A DNA stretch of 17,583 nt from Skeletonema tropicum (Eukaryota > Bacillariophyta > Thalassiosirophyceae > Thalassiosirales > Thalassiosiraceae). This document shows positions 1 to 7,856 of this stretch, piece by piece. The DNA lies in contig JAWZXG010000100.1 in assembly GCA_037178625.1 (NCBI GenBank), positions 1 to 17,583 of the forward strand, written 5' to 3'. Each line of letters opens with the position of its first letter. The first letter of the stretch is position 1. The position numbers and the translations under genes are program-made. The notes beneath the pieces are model-generated. The model was not told where the DNA came from and ran no database searches. It was given only the letters and a program-made list of their open reading frames with translations.

Positions 1-398
1 GGGGAGCAAGCCCAGAATGATGAATTTTCAAATAGGTTTTACCAAATACTATTGCATACATGAATTCATATATATCCAATGTAGATATATCCAAAGTTTC
101 GTGCTATTTGTTCCATTTCTTCATACCCATTTTGGCACTACATAGGAGCACATTTTTGGCCATTGAGTCATGAATTGAAAGTGATGGATGGCGCCAAATT
201 TCGCTCCCGCAATTTATTCTATGTAGGAATTGGTACTCAAGGTTGCGCACTCCATCTCCACCTCCTCTTTTAATCTCATTTAGGCTCTGCAAGCTACGTG
301 TATCGAACTACTGCATTAATTATCACTTAGTAGAACTTGAGTTACACACTTCTTTCTACTACGAATACATTACTCCCCCCCTACTTTAACATTGGTAC

Positions 399-3046
399 TC
401 AAGGTTGCGCACGCTCCATCTCCACTCCACCTCCTCTTTAGCTAATCTCCATCCGCCTTGCTTAGCCTTGATCCAAAAGCTTGGCAGCAGCTTAACTTCT
501 TGCAAACGAGGTTCGTCATCATCTACAACATCTTCATCGTATAGCATTTCGAAAGTTTTCTTTCTTCTCTTTATTCCCAACCACCTTCCCACTATGCCAC
601 ATTAGCTGCTCACCACGCGTCAAACAGATTTCAATGCGACGATCAATCAAGCTTTCATCCAATGCAGGGTGGAGTCTAGGTTGCATTTCACCGTATCTGT
701 CTCCAACTCCGTCCAACTCCCGCTCGTCACGCATTTCGGTTGCCTTGTCCCTAATTTCTTGCTCTTTTTCTTCTGACATGACGTTAAGTTTAGCAACATC
801 GGCAGACAATGTTCCAAGCACTGGCAAAGCCTTCCGCTCAAGTCTTTTGACAGGAGGCTTTTCTGGAATTGGCCTTTTGTCCTCTTCCGGTATAATTTTG
901 TTCTTTAACCAGTCGGCAAGGATATCTACCGAATACTCCTTACCATCTTTACTCCATGGATGATGTAAGTCTTCCCAGCCAAGTCCAAGTACTCTGATAC
1001 GGATCTGTTCTTTGATCTCATCTAACTTTGCCGTCTTACTTTTTAGTTGGCCAAGCATCTCATCTACAGCTGCCGCACTTCTCAGCCGCCTTTCAGAATA
1101 GTACATATCATGGTAGTACAGACAATCAATGAGAAGCTGGGTGGCCTTCTCGTATCCTGCCTTTTTCAATCAGCTCTAATCTTTGCGCCCTCTTTTCTTG
1201 CTGATTGCGGAGAGCTACTTGCTCCTTCTTTCGCACCTGCTTTGTTTTAGATAGTGCAAATTCAATCACTGTCGTGAGTAATTGAGGAGGAAGGTCAATC
1301 ACAGTACCGTTTTGAGGTTGAGTTTCATCTGCATCTTCTTTCTTCTTCTTTTGAAGCTCTGTCTCGACTCGATAGAAATCACCATTGATGCGCGCCTGGC
1401 CAACCGCAGAAGCATTCATACCTACAAGTGTCACGAAGGCCTCCATCTGTTGGGTGAGTGCCCCAAATGGCCGCTCTGCCACATCATTAACTGCAAATTT
1501 GCCTAAGCCAGCTTGATGCATTCGTCCAACCAAGTATTCATCTCATCAAGGAAAGATACAATGGCATCACGCTGTGCCACTGATGTTCCGTCTTCGGGAA
1601 GAATGCACGCAGACATTAAAATTGGTTTGTACTCAGGCTGGCATCCCCTCACATGACTCTTCTACACAACTCAAAATCAGATTGAGGTATTCTGTTTGAT
1701 GGCGCTTTGTTTCATCACAATTGAGCTGACCCCACCGCTCCGCCTTGGCAGCACGGTACGCCGACATTAGCTGGCAAACAATGGCGAGAACTGTTCTCAT
1801 TCGACGGATGAACCAAATGCTTGGCAGTTCTTCAACGGTAGATTCAGGTTGCATTATTTTAAGGAATGCCAGCAGTATTCTTGCTAAACGCTGTTGGAGA
1901 GCCTCCGGCAACCTATTGTGTAATAATAATAATGCAGCAGTGTTTTGATTAGTTGAATCAAGTACATAATAATAATAAACATTTTGAACAACACATACCA
2001 AATACTCCATGATGAGTTGGACAATCTTTTCCGACCATCTCTTAAATCCTGTTCCCTTCATAGATTCTTTCTTGATAACTATTCGTCTGCTGCAAGTTGT
2101 TCCTGCAACATTGCCTCCATCCTCGCCAACTTTGCTTCCATATCCTGAAGTGAATTCTCCACTTCTTTCCGCGGCTGCTATTTCCTTTGCTTCCCTCGCC
2201 TCTGCTTCCTTGACAGCCTTCTGTGATGCCCTCAATTTCTCCTTCAGTTCACGTATCATCTCATCTTTTGCCGCTATCAACTCATTCTTTTTGCTGCTAA
2301 CTGTTTGTTTGACTTGTTTGCAACTGCTAATTTATTGTTATTGATTTGCTTCCTCTCCTTTGTTGCGATAGTCTTCTCTTTTGAAGCCTCCTTCTTCATC
2401 TCTTTTGCGTCAGTAGCTGGCTTTTGCTGCGGCGGCGGCATTTTGACATTAGCTGTAGTCGTCACCTCTGCTGCACGCTTCATCTTCTTTTCAGCCCTCT
2501 CGTGCACTTTCTCTGCCCCCTTCTCAATGGCGTTCACTTTCATTGCAGTCTCACGTTCAACCGATTGAATTTCTCTTGCGGTAGTCCTCGACTTTCCTTT
2601 TCAGTTGTTGGTTATCAGCAGACAATACTTCTATTTGCTTATCTCGCCTTTGCGTTGCCCTCTTCAGATTGAATATTCTTGGATCTGCCGTATTATTATC
2701 TGACGTCGGCGCCTGTGTTGGCTGTGATGGGTTCCGAGGGACGTTCGGGGCATGCGGTGCGTTTGGATTTCTTCTGCTTGCCACCCTTTGGCTTGCGGCT
2801 AATACCGCTCTTCGTCCTTCTCCTCTTTTGCTTTGGCACTGCCTCGGCACCGGCCGCCATCGTGGTATCATCATTACTCTCTTCCATCATTGCTTTTGCT
2901 GCATCGTCAGCTCTTTGCTGCATCGGAGAGCTCTCCGATGCGTTGAGTCTTTTGTAGATCGGAGTTTTGTCGACAAAAATTGGCTGGTTTGGCAACAAAA
3001 GCTCCACAGGGTGAGCACTTGAGCCCACCAAACTCTTGGGGCGCAT
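399..3046 (-). pseudogene. Left-arm copy of the unknown coiled-coil/mobile-element-like gene, frame-broken
   Basis: This is the mirror copy of the gene at 3069-5700, starting at the ATG complementary to 3044-3046 and ending at the TGA complementary to 399-401. Relative to the right copy it carries extra bases that break the frame repeatedly: one base in a-runs near 2770 and 1880, one g near 2600, two a near 2290, and a 5-nt duplication near 425. It is better than the right copy in one place: its five-t run near 2975 keeps the N-terminus open from the first ATG through M-Q-Q-R-A-D-D. The intron region lacks one a here, so a reading frame passes straight through it. Because differences are indels only, the breaks are more likely sequence errors than decay of an old pseudogene. 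Confidence 0.75.
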
Positions 3047-3068
3047 AGACGGGGGTACCCCCTGGTCT

Positions 3069-4603
3069 ATGCGCCCCAAGAGTTTGGTGGGCTCAAGTGC
3101 TCACCCTGTGGAGCTTTTGTTGCCAAACCAGCCAATTTTGTCGACAAAACTCCGATCTACAAAAGACTCAACGCATCGGAGAGCTCTCCGATGCAGCAAA
3201 GAGCTGACGATGCAGCAAAAGCAATGATGGAAGAGAGTAATGATGATACCACGATGGCGGCCGGTGCCGAGGCAGTGCCAAAGCAAAAGAGGAGAAGGAC
3301 GAAGAGCGGTATTAGCCGCAAGCCAAAGGGTGGCAAGCAGAAGAAATCCAACGCACCGCATGCCCCGAACGTCCCTCGGAACCCATCACAGCCAACACAG
3401 GCGCCGACGTCAGATAATAATACGGCAGATCCAAGAATATTCAATCTGAAGAGGGCAACGCAAAGGCGAGATAAGCAAATAGAAGTATTGTCTGCTGATA
3501 ACCAACAACTGAAAAGGAAAGTCGAGACTACCGCAAGAGAAATTCAATCGGTTGAACGTGAGACTGCAATGAAAGTGAACGCCATTGAGAAGGGGGCAGA
3601 GAAAGTGCACGAGAGGGCTGAAAAGAAGATGAAGCGTGCAGCAGAGGTGACGACTACAGCTAATGTCAAAATGGCCGCCGCAGCAAAAGCAGCTACTGAC
3701 GCAAAAGAGATGAAGAAGGAGGCTTCAAAAGAGAAGACTATCGCAACAAAGGAGAGGAAGCAAATCAATAACAATAAATTAGCAGTTGCAAACAAGTCAA
3801 ACAAACAGTTAGCAGCAAAAGATGAGTTGATAGCGGCAAAAGATGAGATGATACGTGAACTGAAGGAGAAATTGAGGGCATCACAGAAGGCTGTCAAGGA
3901 AGCAGAGGCGAGGGAAGCAAAGGAAATAGCAGCGCGGAAAGAAGTGGAGAATTCACTTCAGGATATGGAAGCAAAGTTGGCGAGGATGGAGGCAATGTTG
4001 CAGGAACAACTTGCAGCAGGACGAATAGTTATCAAGAAAGAATCTATGAAGGGAACAGGATTTAAGAGATGGTCGGAAAAGATTGTCCAACTCATCATGG
4101 AGTATTTGGTATGTGTTGTTCAAAATGTTTATTATTATTATGTACTTGATTCAACTAATCAAAAACACTGCTGCATTATTATTATTACACAATAGGTTGC
4201 CGGAGGCTCTCCAACAGCGTTTAGCAAGATACTGCTGGCATTCCTTAAAATAATGCAACCTGAATCTACCGTTGAAGAACTGCCAAGCATTTGGTTCATC
4301 CGTCGAATGAGAACAGTTCTCGCCATTGTTTGCCAGCTAATGTCGGCGTACCGTGCTGCCAAGGCGGAGCGGTGGGGTCAGCTCAATTGTGATGAAACAA
4401 AGCGCCATCAAACAGAATACCTCAATCTGATTTTGAGTTGTGTAGAAGAGTCATGTGAGGGGATGCCAGCTGAGTACAAACCAATTTTAATGTCTGCGTG
4501 CATTCTTCCCGAAGACGGAACATCAGTGGCACAGCGTGATGCCATTGTATCTTTCCTTGATGAGATGAATACTTGGTTGGACGAATGCATCAAGCTGGCT
4601 TAG
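3069..4603 (+). CDS. Unknown coiled-coil protein, ORF1 of the palindrome element (N-terminal half)
   Basis: I do not recognise a named family. The preferred start is ATG 3069 (M-R-P-K-S-L-V-G), supported by the open left-arm copy; in this arm a missing t in the run at 3136-3139 shifts frame, and the open frame then runs from about M 3191. Counting from 3191: a basic, nuclear-localisation-like patch at residues 31-52 (KQKRRR, KGGKQKK), a Pro/Asn linker at 54-82, a long Lys/Glu/Ala/Gln heptad-rich coiled coil at about 85-277, then a more globular segment (KRWSEKIVQLIMEYL). An intron at 4109-4195 joins in phase to a helical exon ending DECIKLA and TAG 4601-4603. The downstream ORF2 overlaps in the -1 frame and probably continues the same protein (about 850 aa combined). 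Nuclear localisation is inferred. Confidence 0.65.
3136..3149. repeat. 14-bp palindrome inside the 5' coding region
   Basis: ttttgtcgacaaaa is self-complementary. The t-run here is four long in this arm and five long in the left arm (near 2970-2983), which decides whether the N-terminal frame is open. Confidence 0.85.
3173..3194. repeat. Perfect 22-bp palindrome in the 5' coding region (mirror copy 2920-2941)
   Basis: The half-sites gcatcggagag and ctctccgatgc are exact reverse complements with no spacer. The segment spans codons for A-S-E-S-S-P-M-Q and contains the internal ATG at 3191. It could form a cruciform or an mRNA hairpin, or bind a dimeric protein; none of these is demonstrated. 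Confidence 0.9.
4109..4195 (+). other. Probable 87-bp spliceosomal intron in ORF1
   Basis: A donor gtatgt follows codon TTG at 4106-4108, a branch-like ctaat lies in caactaatc near 4155, and the acceptor is acacaatag. Removing it leaves phase 0 intact and gives MEYL joined to VAGGSPTAFSK, open to 4603. The intron contains two (tat/att)n stretches. In the left arm the same segment is one base shorter and readable without splicing, with the downstream frame reading LPEALQQRLARI, so splicing is likely but not certain. Confidence 0.6.
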
Positions 4604-5700
4604 GCAAATTTGCAGTTAATGATGTGGCAGAGCGGCCATTTGGGGCACTCACCCAACAGATGGAGGCCTTCGTGACACTTGTAGGTATGAATGCTTCTGC
4701 GGTTGGCCAGGCGCGCATCAATGGTGATTTCTATCGAGTCGAGACAGAGCTTCAAAAGAAGAAGAAAGAAGATGCAGATGAAACTCAACCTCAAAACGGT
4801 ACTGTGATTGACCTTCCTCCTCAATTACTCACGACAGTGATTGAATTTGCACTATCTAAAACAAAGCAGGTGCGAAAGAAGGAGCAAGTAGCTCTCCGCA
4901 ATCAGCAAGAAAAGAGGGCGCAAAGATTAGAGCTGATGAAAAAGGCAGGATACGAGAAGGCCACCCAGCTTCTCATTGATTGTCTGTACTACCATGATAT
5001 GTACTATTCTGAAAGGCGGCTGAGAAGTGCGGCAGCTGTAGATGAGATGCTTGGCCAACTAAAAAGTAAGACGGCAAAGTTAGATGAGATCAAAGAACAG
5101 ATCCGTATCAGAGTACTTGGACTTGGCTGGGAAGACTTACATCATCCATGGAGTAAAGATGGTAAGGAGTATTCGGTAGATATCCTTGCCGACTGGTTAA
5201 AGAACAAAATTATACCGGAAGAGGACAAAAGGCCAATTCCAGAAAAGCCTCCTGTCAAAAGACTTGAGCGGAAGGCTTTGCCAGTGCTTGGAACATTGTC
5301 TGCCGATGTTGCTAAACTTAACGTCATGTCAGAAGAAAAAGAGCAAGAAATTAGGGACAAGGCAACCGAAATGCGTGACGAGCGGGAGTTGGACGGAGTT
5401 GGAGACAGATACGGTGAAATGCAACCTAGACTCCACCCTGCATTGGATGAAAGCTTGATTGATCGTCGCATTGAAATCTGTTTGACGCGTGGTGAGCAGC
5501 TAATGTGGCATAGTGGGAAGGTGGTTGGGATAAAGAGAAGAAAGAAAACTTTCGAAATGCTATACGATGAAGATGTTGTAGATGATGACGAACCTCGTTT
5601 GCAAGAAGTTAAGCTGCTGCCAAGCTTTTGGATCAAGGCTAAGCAAGGCGGATGGAGATTAGCTAAAGAGGAGGTGGAGATGGAGCGTGCGCAACCTTGA
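4585..5700 (+). CDS. Unknown mobile-element-like protein, ORF2 of the palindrome element (C-terminal half)
   Basis: This is an open frame of about 370 codons beginning inside ORF1, in the -1 frame; the frame opens at 4564 and the first ATG is 4585. Near its start is N-D-V-A-E-R-P-F-G-A-L-T, which resembles the acidic AERxFG-type motif I associate with uncharacterised repeat-family and DDE-transposase-like proteins of algae and invertebrates; this is a memory-based resemblance, not a search result. Further on are a charged coil (QKKKKEDADE, then EFALSKTKQVRKKEQ), the block KLDEIKEQIRIRVLGLGW with HHPWSKDGKEYS, a Pro/Lys linker, and a tail rich in Asp and Glu. There is no signal peptide or membrane segment. 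It probably forms one protein with ORF1, needing either a -1 shift or one extra t at 4600-4601. The stop at 5698-5700 lies within a short repeat. Confidence 0.65.
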   Translation: MHQAGLGKFAVNDVAERPFGALTQQMEAFVTLVGMNASAVGQARINGDFYRVETELQKKKKEDADETQPQNGTVIDLPPQLLTTVIEFALSKTKQVRKKEQVALRNQQEKRAQRLELMKKAGYEKATQLLIDCLYYHDMYYSERRLRSAAAVDEMLGQLKSKTAKLDEIKEQIRIRVLGLGWEDLHHPWSKDGKEYSVDILADWLKNKIIPEEDKRPIPEKPPVKRLERKALPVLGTLSADVAKLNVMSEEKEQEIRDKATEMRDERELDGVGDRYGEMQPRLHPALDESLIDRRIEICLTRGEQLMWHSGKVVGIKRRKKTFEMLYDEDVVDDDEPRLQEVKLLPSFWIKAKQGGWRLAKEEVEMERAQP

Positions 5701-5709
5701 GTACCAATG
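5655..5709 (+). repeat. Short direct repeat, copy 1 (3' end of ORF2)
   Basis: This covers the last codons and stop of ORF2 and recurs at 5822-5870 after a 167-base offset. Both copies share gagatt, agaggaggtggagatggag and tgcgcaaccttgagtaccaa. Copy 1 has a few extra bases (agct after gagatt, cg before tgcg). The mirror copies lie near 391-450. Confidence 0.9.
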
Positions 5710-5737
5710 TTAAAGTAGGGGGGGAGTAATGTATTCG

Positions 5738-5771
5738 TAGTAGAAAGAAGTGTGTAACTCAAGTTCTACTA
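5738..5771 (+). repeat. Short hairpin 3' of ORF2
   Basis: tagtagaa (5738-5745) pairs with ttctacta (5764-5771) across an 18-base loop, 37 bases after the ORF2 stop. It could mark a 3' UTR structure. The stem is short and AT-rich, so chance is possible. Confidence 0.35.
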
Positions 5772-5821
5772 AGTGATAATTAATGCAGTAGTTCGATACA
5801 CGTAGCTTGCAGAGCCTAAAT

Positions 5822-5870
5822 GAGATTAAAAGAGGAGGTGGAGATGGAGTGCGCAACCTTGAGTACCAAT
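5822..5870 (+). repeat. Short direct repeat, copy 2 (3' of ORF2)
   Basis: A 49-base near copy of 5655-5709, lying in the noncoding stretch between the ORF2 stop and the palindrome end, with mirror copies near 229-278. It may be a remnant of a duplicated gene tail or part of the element's terminal region. Confidence 0.9.
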
Positions 5871-6107
5871 TCCTACATAGAATAAATTGCGGGAGCGAAA
5901 TTTGGCGCCATCCATCACTTTCAATTCATGACTCAATGGCCAAAAATGTGCTCCTATGTAGTGCCAAAATGGGTATGAAGAAATGGAACAAATAGCACGA
6001 AACTTTGGATATATCTACATTGGATATATATGAATTCATGTATGCAATAGTATTTGGTATAAAACCTATTTGAAAATTCATCATTCTGGGCTTGCTCCCC
6101 CCTACTA

Positions 6108-6640
6108 AGATCAGCCATGACAGTGAAACATCGCTTCTACATACGCAATCCGTCTGCGCAGTGTGCAAATGAGCTTTTACTGTATCACCGCCAAGTATAA
6201 TGGACCACTAGAAGCGGCTCATGCGTTTATTGACGACGATAGATACGATATGGTTGAATGATGAGCTGTGGGACAGCTCAACTGGACCTCTGAGATCAAG
6301 CCATGACAGTGAAACATCGCTTCTACATACGCAATCCGTCTGCGCAGTGCAAATGAGCTTTTACTGTATCGCCACAAAGTATAATGGGCAACTAGAAGCT
6401 GCTTATGCGTTTATTGATGGACGATAGGTACGAAAGGTACCATACGGTTGAATGATGAGCTGTAGGGCAGCTCAACTGGACCTCTCAGATCAGATGAGCT
6501 GCCATTGCCATCTGCGCAGTGCAAATGAGCTTCTCTGGTATCGCCGGCAAGTATAATGGGTCACTAGAAGCTGCTCATGCGCTGATTGACGACGATAGAT
6601 ACGATATGGTGGAATGTATTCCCGTGGGTCAGTAGTATCT
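6108..6640 (+). repeat. Tandem repeat, three units of ~185-195 bp
   Basis: Units begin at agatca 6108, 6293 and 6487. They share catgacagtgaaacatcgc (units 1 and 2), tctgcgcagtg, caaatgagctt, agtataatgg, ctagaagc, ttgacgacgatagatacgat and gagctg...cagctc. Unit 3 lacks about 38 bases of the first part. Units 1 and 2 each end with a small hairpin (gagctgt-ggg-acagctc at 6263-6279 in unit 1). Each unit has a related micro-ORF at 6169-6261, 6353-6427 and 6525-6635. Single-base differences between units show ordinary divergence, unlike the palindrome arms. Confidence 0.88.
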
Positions 6641-6953
6641 ACAACCTCCACATTATCCGTCTGTGTAGTGCTAATATGCTTCCATACTTTCCCAGCCAAG
6701 AAGTTGAATTGGTTGAAGCTATCAAGATTGCTCAAGTATACTATATCACAATAATATTTTCTATATACCTGAAGACACATCATTGTCTTTGCCTTCTGAC
6801 CCAAAAAGTACAATGCACATCAAACAGCCGCTAGAAGCTACCAATCAAACCCCTACGCCCCCCCATCTAGCACCGTGACGATGCGGTCTGTCGTGTCTCC
6901 ACAAACAAACCAAAATCGTAGTAAACTAACTTCAATCCTCATCGCTACTCCAA
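6641..6953. other. Noncoding stretch with degenerate repeat remnants
   Basis: There is faint similarity to the tandem repeat (ccgtctgtgtagtgc near 6657, aaaaagtacaatg and ctagaagct near 6805-6840). Beyond that I see no gene or RNA I can support. A donor-like gtaagt on the minus strand lies at its right edge (near 6956-6961). Confidence 0.5.
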
Positions 6954-7517
6954 TCACTTACCTCCGAAAGTGAATTGGGGTATTTTGCTCTTGACGTCGA
7001 GTACCTCGCTACGGGGCGGAGTGCTCTCGTTCTTCTTTGGAGCCGCAGGCTTCTATCCCAGTACTCCATGCAAAAGCAACTTTTGCCTGCTTTCGTTCTG
7101 AGAAGTCGTAGATGTCATTTCATTGACAGTATTCTTGAGTTCTTGTTCTCCGATGTATTCAAAAACCTTCTTCAGGAGCTCTTGGACTTCGGAGGCTGTA
7201 CTGACTGCCCTCGATAACAGCAGCAGCAACAGAATGTGGCATACCACCAGCAGCATTAGCATTAGGGTTGGCAGGTGGCAAGACCCCGGCATGATGATGT
7301 GGAATGAACGCAGGATTACGCAGTGCTGCCATAACACAGCGGCAGAAGCATGAGCAGGAATCAGCGAAACATTCGTTGGACTCATTTCTTCCTTCGCAAA
7401 CTTCAGTGCGACGGTTAGCAAGCCGTGAAACTCGTTGTCCTCATCCTCAGCGTTTGCCTCGGCATTGGCAACTGACGTGTCATCCTTGAGCTTGGGCAGT
7501 TTCGACCTTGCTGACAT
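6954..7517 (-). CDS. Unknown small protein, interrupted by an in-frame TAG
   Basis: No family is recognised. ATG 7515-7517 (accATG context) starts M-S-A-R-S-K-L-P-K-L-K-D-D, followed by an Ala/Asn/Glu/Asp-rich segment and helical LLTVALKFAKEEM. Codons run to a TAG at 7053-7055, but the same frame continues past it as KPAAPKKNESTPPRSEVLD, then VKSKIPQFTFGGK, to TGA 6954-6956; this tail looks like genuine protein. The middle (about 7200-7345) reads as hydrophobic L/V-rich sequence in the main frame, but as an Ala/Asn/Pro/His-rich stretch (NPAFIPHHHAG, PPANPNANAAGG) in another frame, closer to the style of the N-terminus. Two compensating 2-nt indels would explain this. The final codons overlap a consensus donor gtaagt, so an intron and further exon are possible. 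Confidence 0.5.
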
Positions 7518-7856
7518 GGTGAATATATTGGTTCGACGTGGTCGATTCAATGCTCGTTGGGTTTATGAAGTGAATGAGGAGGAGAGAAGAGCGAGGTAGG
7601 TGTTAAAAAGATCCTCGCTTTCTCGTAACTGCTGACATGTGTGTGACTGATGTGACAGTTGCGAGAAAGCGGAGGAGCAACACGAAAGCAATCGAAAGCT
7701 AAAGGCTAAAGCAATCTAAAGCAATGCAACAATAATGGCAATGGCATATGGAATATAATCACCCACCTGAACCTTTGCTGCATTTGAACAATTCTGCCTA
7801 AGCATCATATCCTCTGAATAATAATAATCGTCATCTAAAAAGAAACAACAATCATC
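7518..7856. promoter_or_regulatory. Divergent intergenic region with a long imperfect hairpin
   Basis: This gap separates the start of the minus-strand gene (7517) from the plus-strand Sec5 gene (7857), so it should hold both promoters. It contains a 19-20-bp imperfect inverted repeat: cctcgctttctcgtaactg (7613-7631) against cagttgcgagaaagcggagg (7656-7675), with a 24-base loop rich in tg/ca steps. I see no convincing TATA box. Confidence 0.5.

Larger units (their letters stand above)
1..6100. repeat. Giant palindrome (inverted repeat, two ~3.04-kb arms)
   Basis: Arm 1-3050 is the reverse complement of arm 3065-6100; the 14-base centre (3051-3064) contains a 12-bp palindrome, ggggg-ta-ccccc. 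Coordinate sums of matching bases drift from 6101 at the outer ends to 6115 at the centre. I can assign that drift to about 16 small indels: 2 nt near 41, 5 nt near 425, single bases near 570, 1165, 1637, 1880, 1943 and 2093, and several between 2160 and 2985. I noticed no substitutions, though I did not score every base. The outer limit on the left is the window edge, so the palindrome may continue beyond it. It may be a true inverted duplication, the read-through of a hairpin end, or a fold-back chimera at a contig end. Confidence 0.97.
5714..6106. mobile_element. Possible short element bounded by imperfect 15-bp inverted repeats
   Basis: agtaggggggg-ag-taa at 5714-5729 is the inverse of ttgctcccccctact at 6092-6106, with one difference in g-run length and one t/c difference. 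The enclosed 390 bp have no convincing gene and contain direct-repeat copy 2, a stem at 5738-5771 and AT-rich repeats of atatatcca near 6010-6030. This could be a MITE-like insertion or simply the end of the larger element. I see no clear target-site duplication. Confidence 0.3.

Noticed and set aside
2305..3022. Plus-strand ORFs in the left arm (and their minus-strand mirrors at 3101-3897)
   Set aside because: These Phe/Leu/Cys/Ala-rich translations are the antisense of the Lys/Glu/Ala coiled-coil gene, and their apparent membrane character is an artefact of that.
4599..4605. cttaggc, identical to the Ty1 +1 programmed frameshift heptamer
   Set aside because: For the Ty1 mechanism ORF1 must be read with ctt as a codon; here ORF1 reads gct-tag, and the frame that would read ctt has a stop (tga 4566-4568) just upstream. 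The required shift is -1, not +1.
5901..5908. E2F-like tttggcgc inside the palindrome arm
   Set aside because: It lies 3' of the gene rather than in a promoter, and a single 8-bp match is too weak by itself.
1..6100. Palindrome arms as long terminal repeats of a retroelement
   Set aside because: The arms are inverted, meet at a 14-base centre and carry the gene itself; no reverse transcriptase, integrase or primer-binding site is visible.
6108..6640. CRISPR array
   Set aside because: The units are near-identical over about 185-195 bp with no short repeat/unique spacer alternation, and the genome is eukaryotic.
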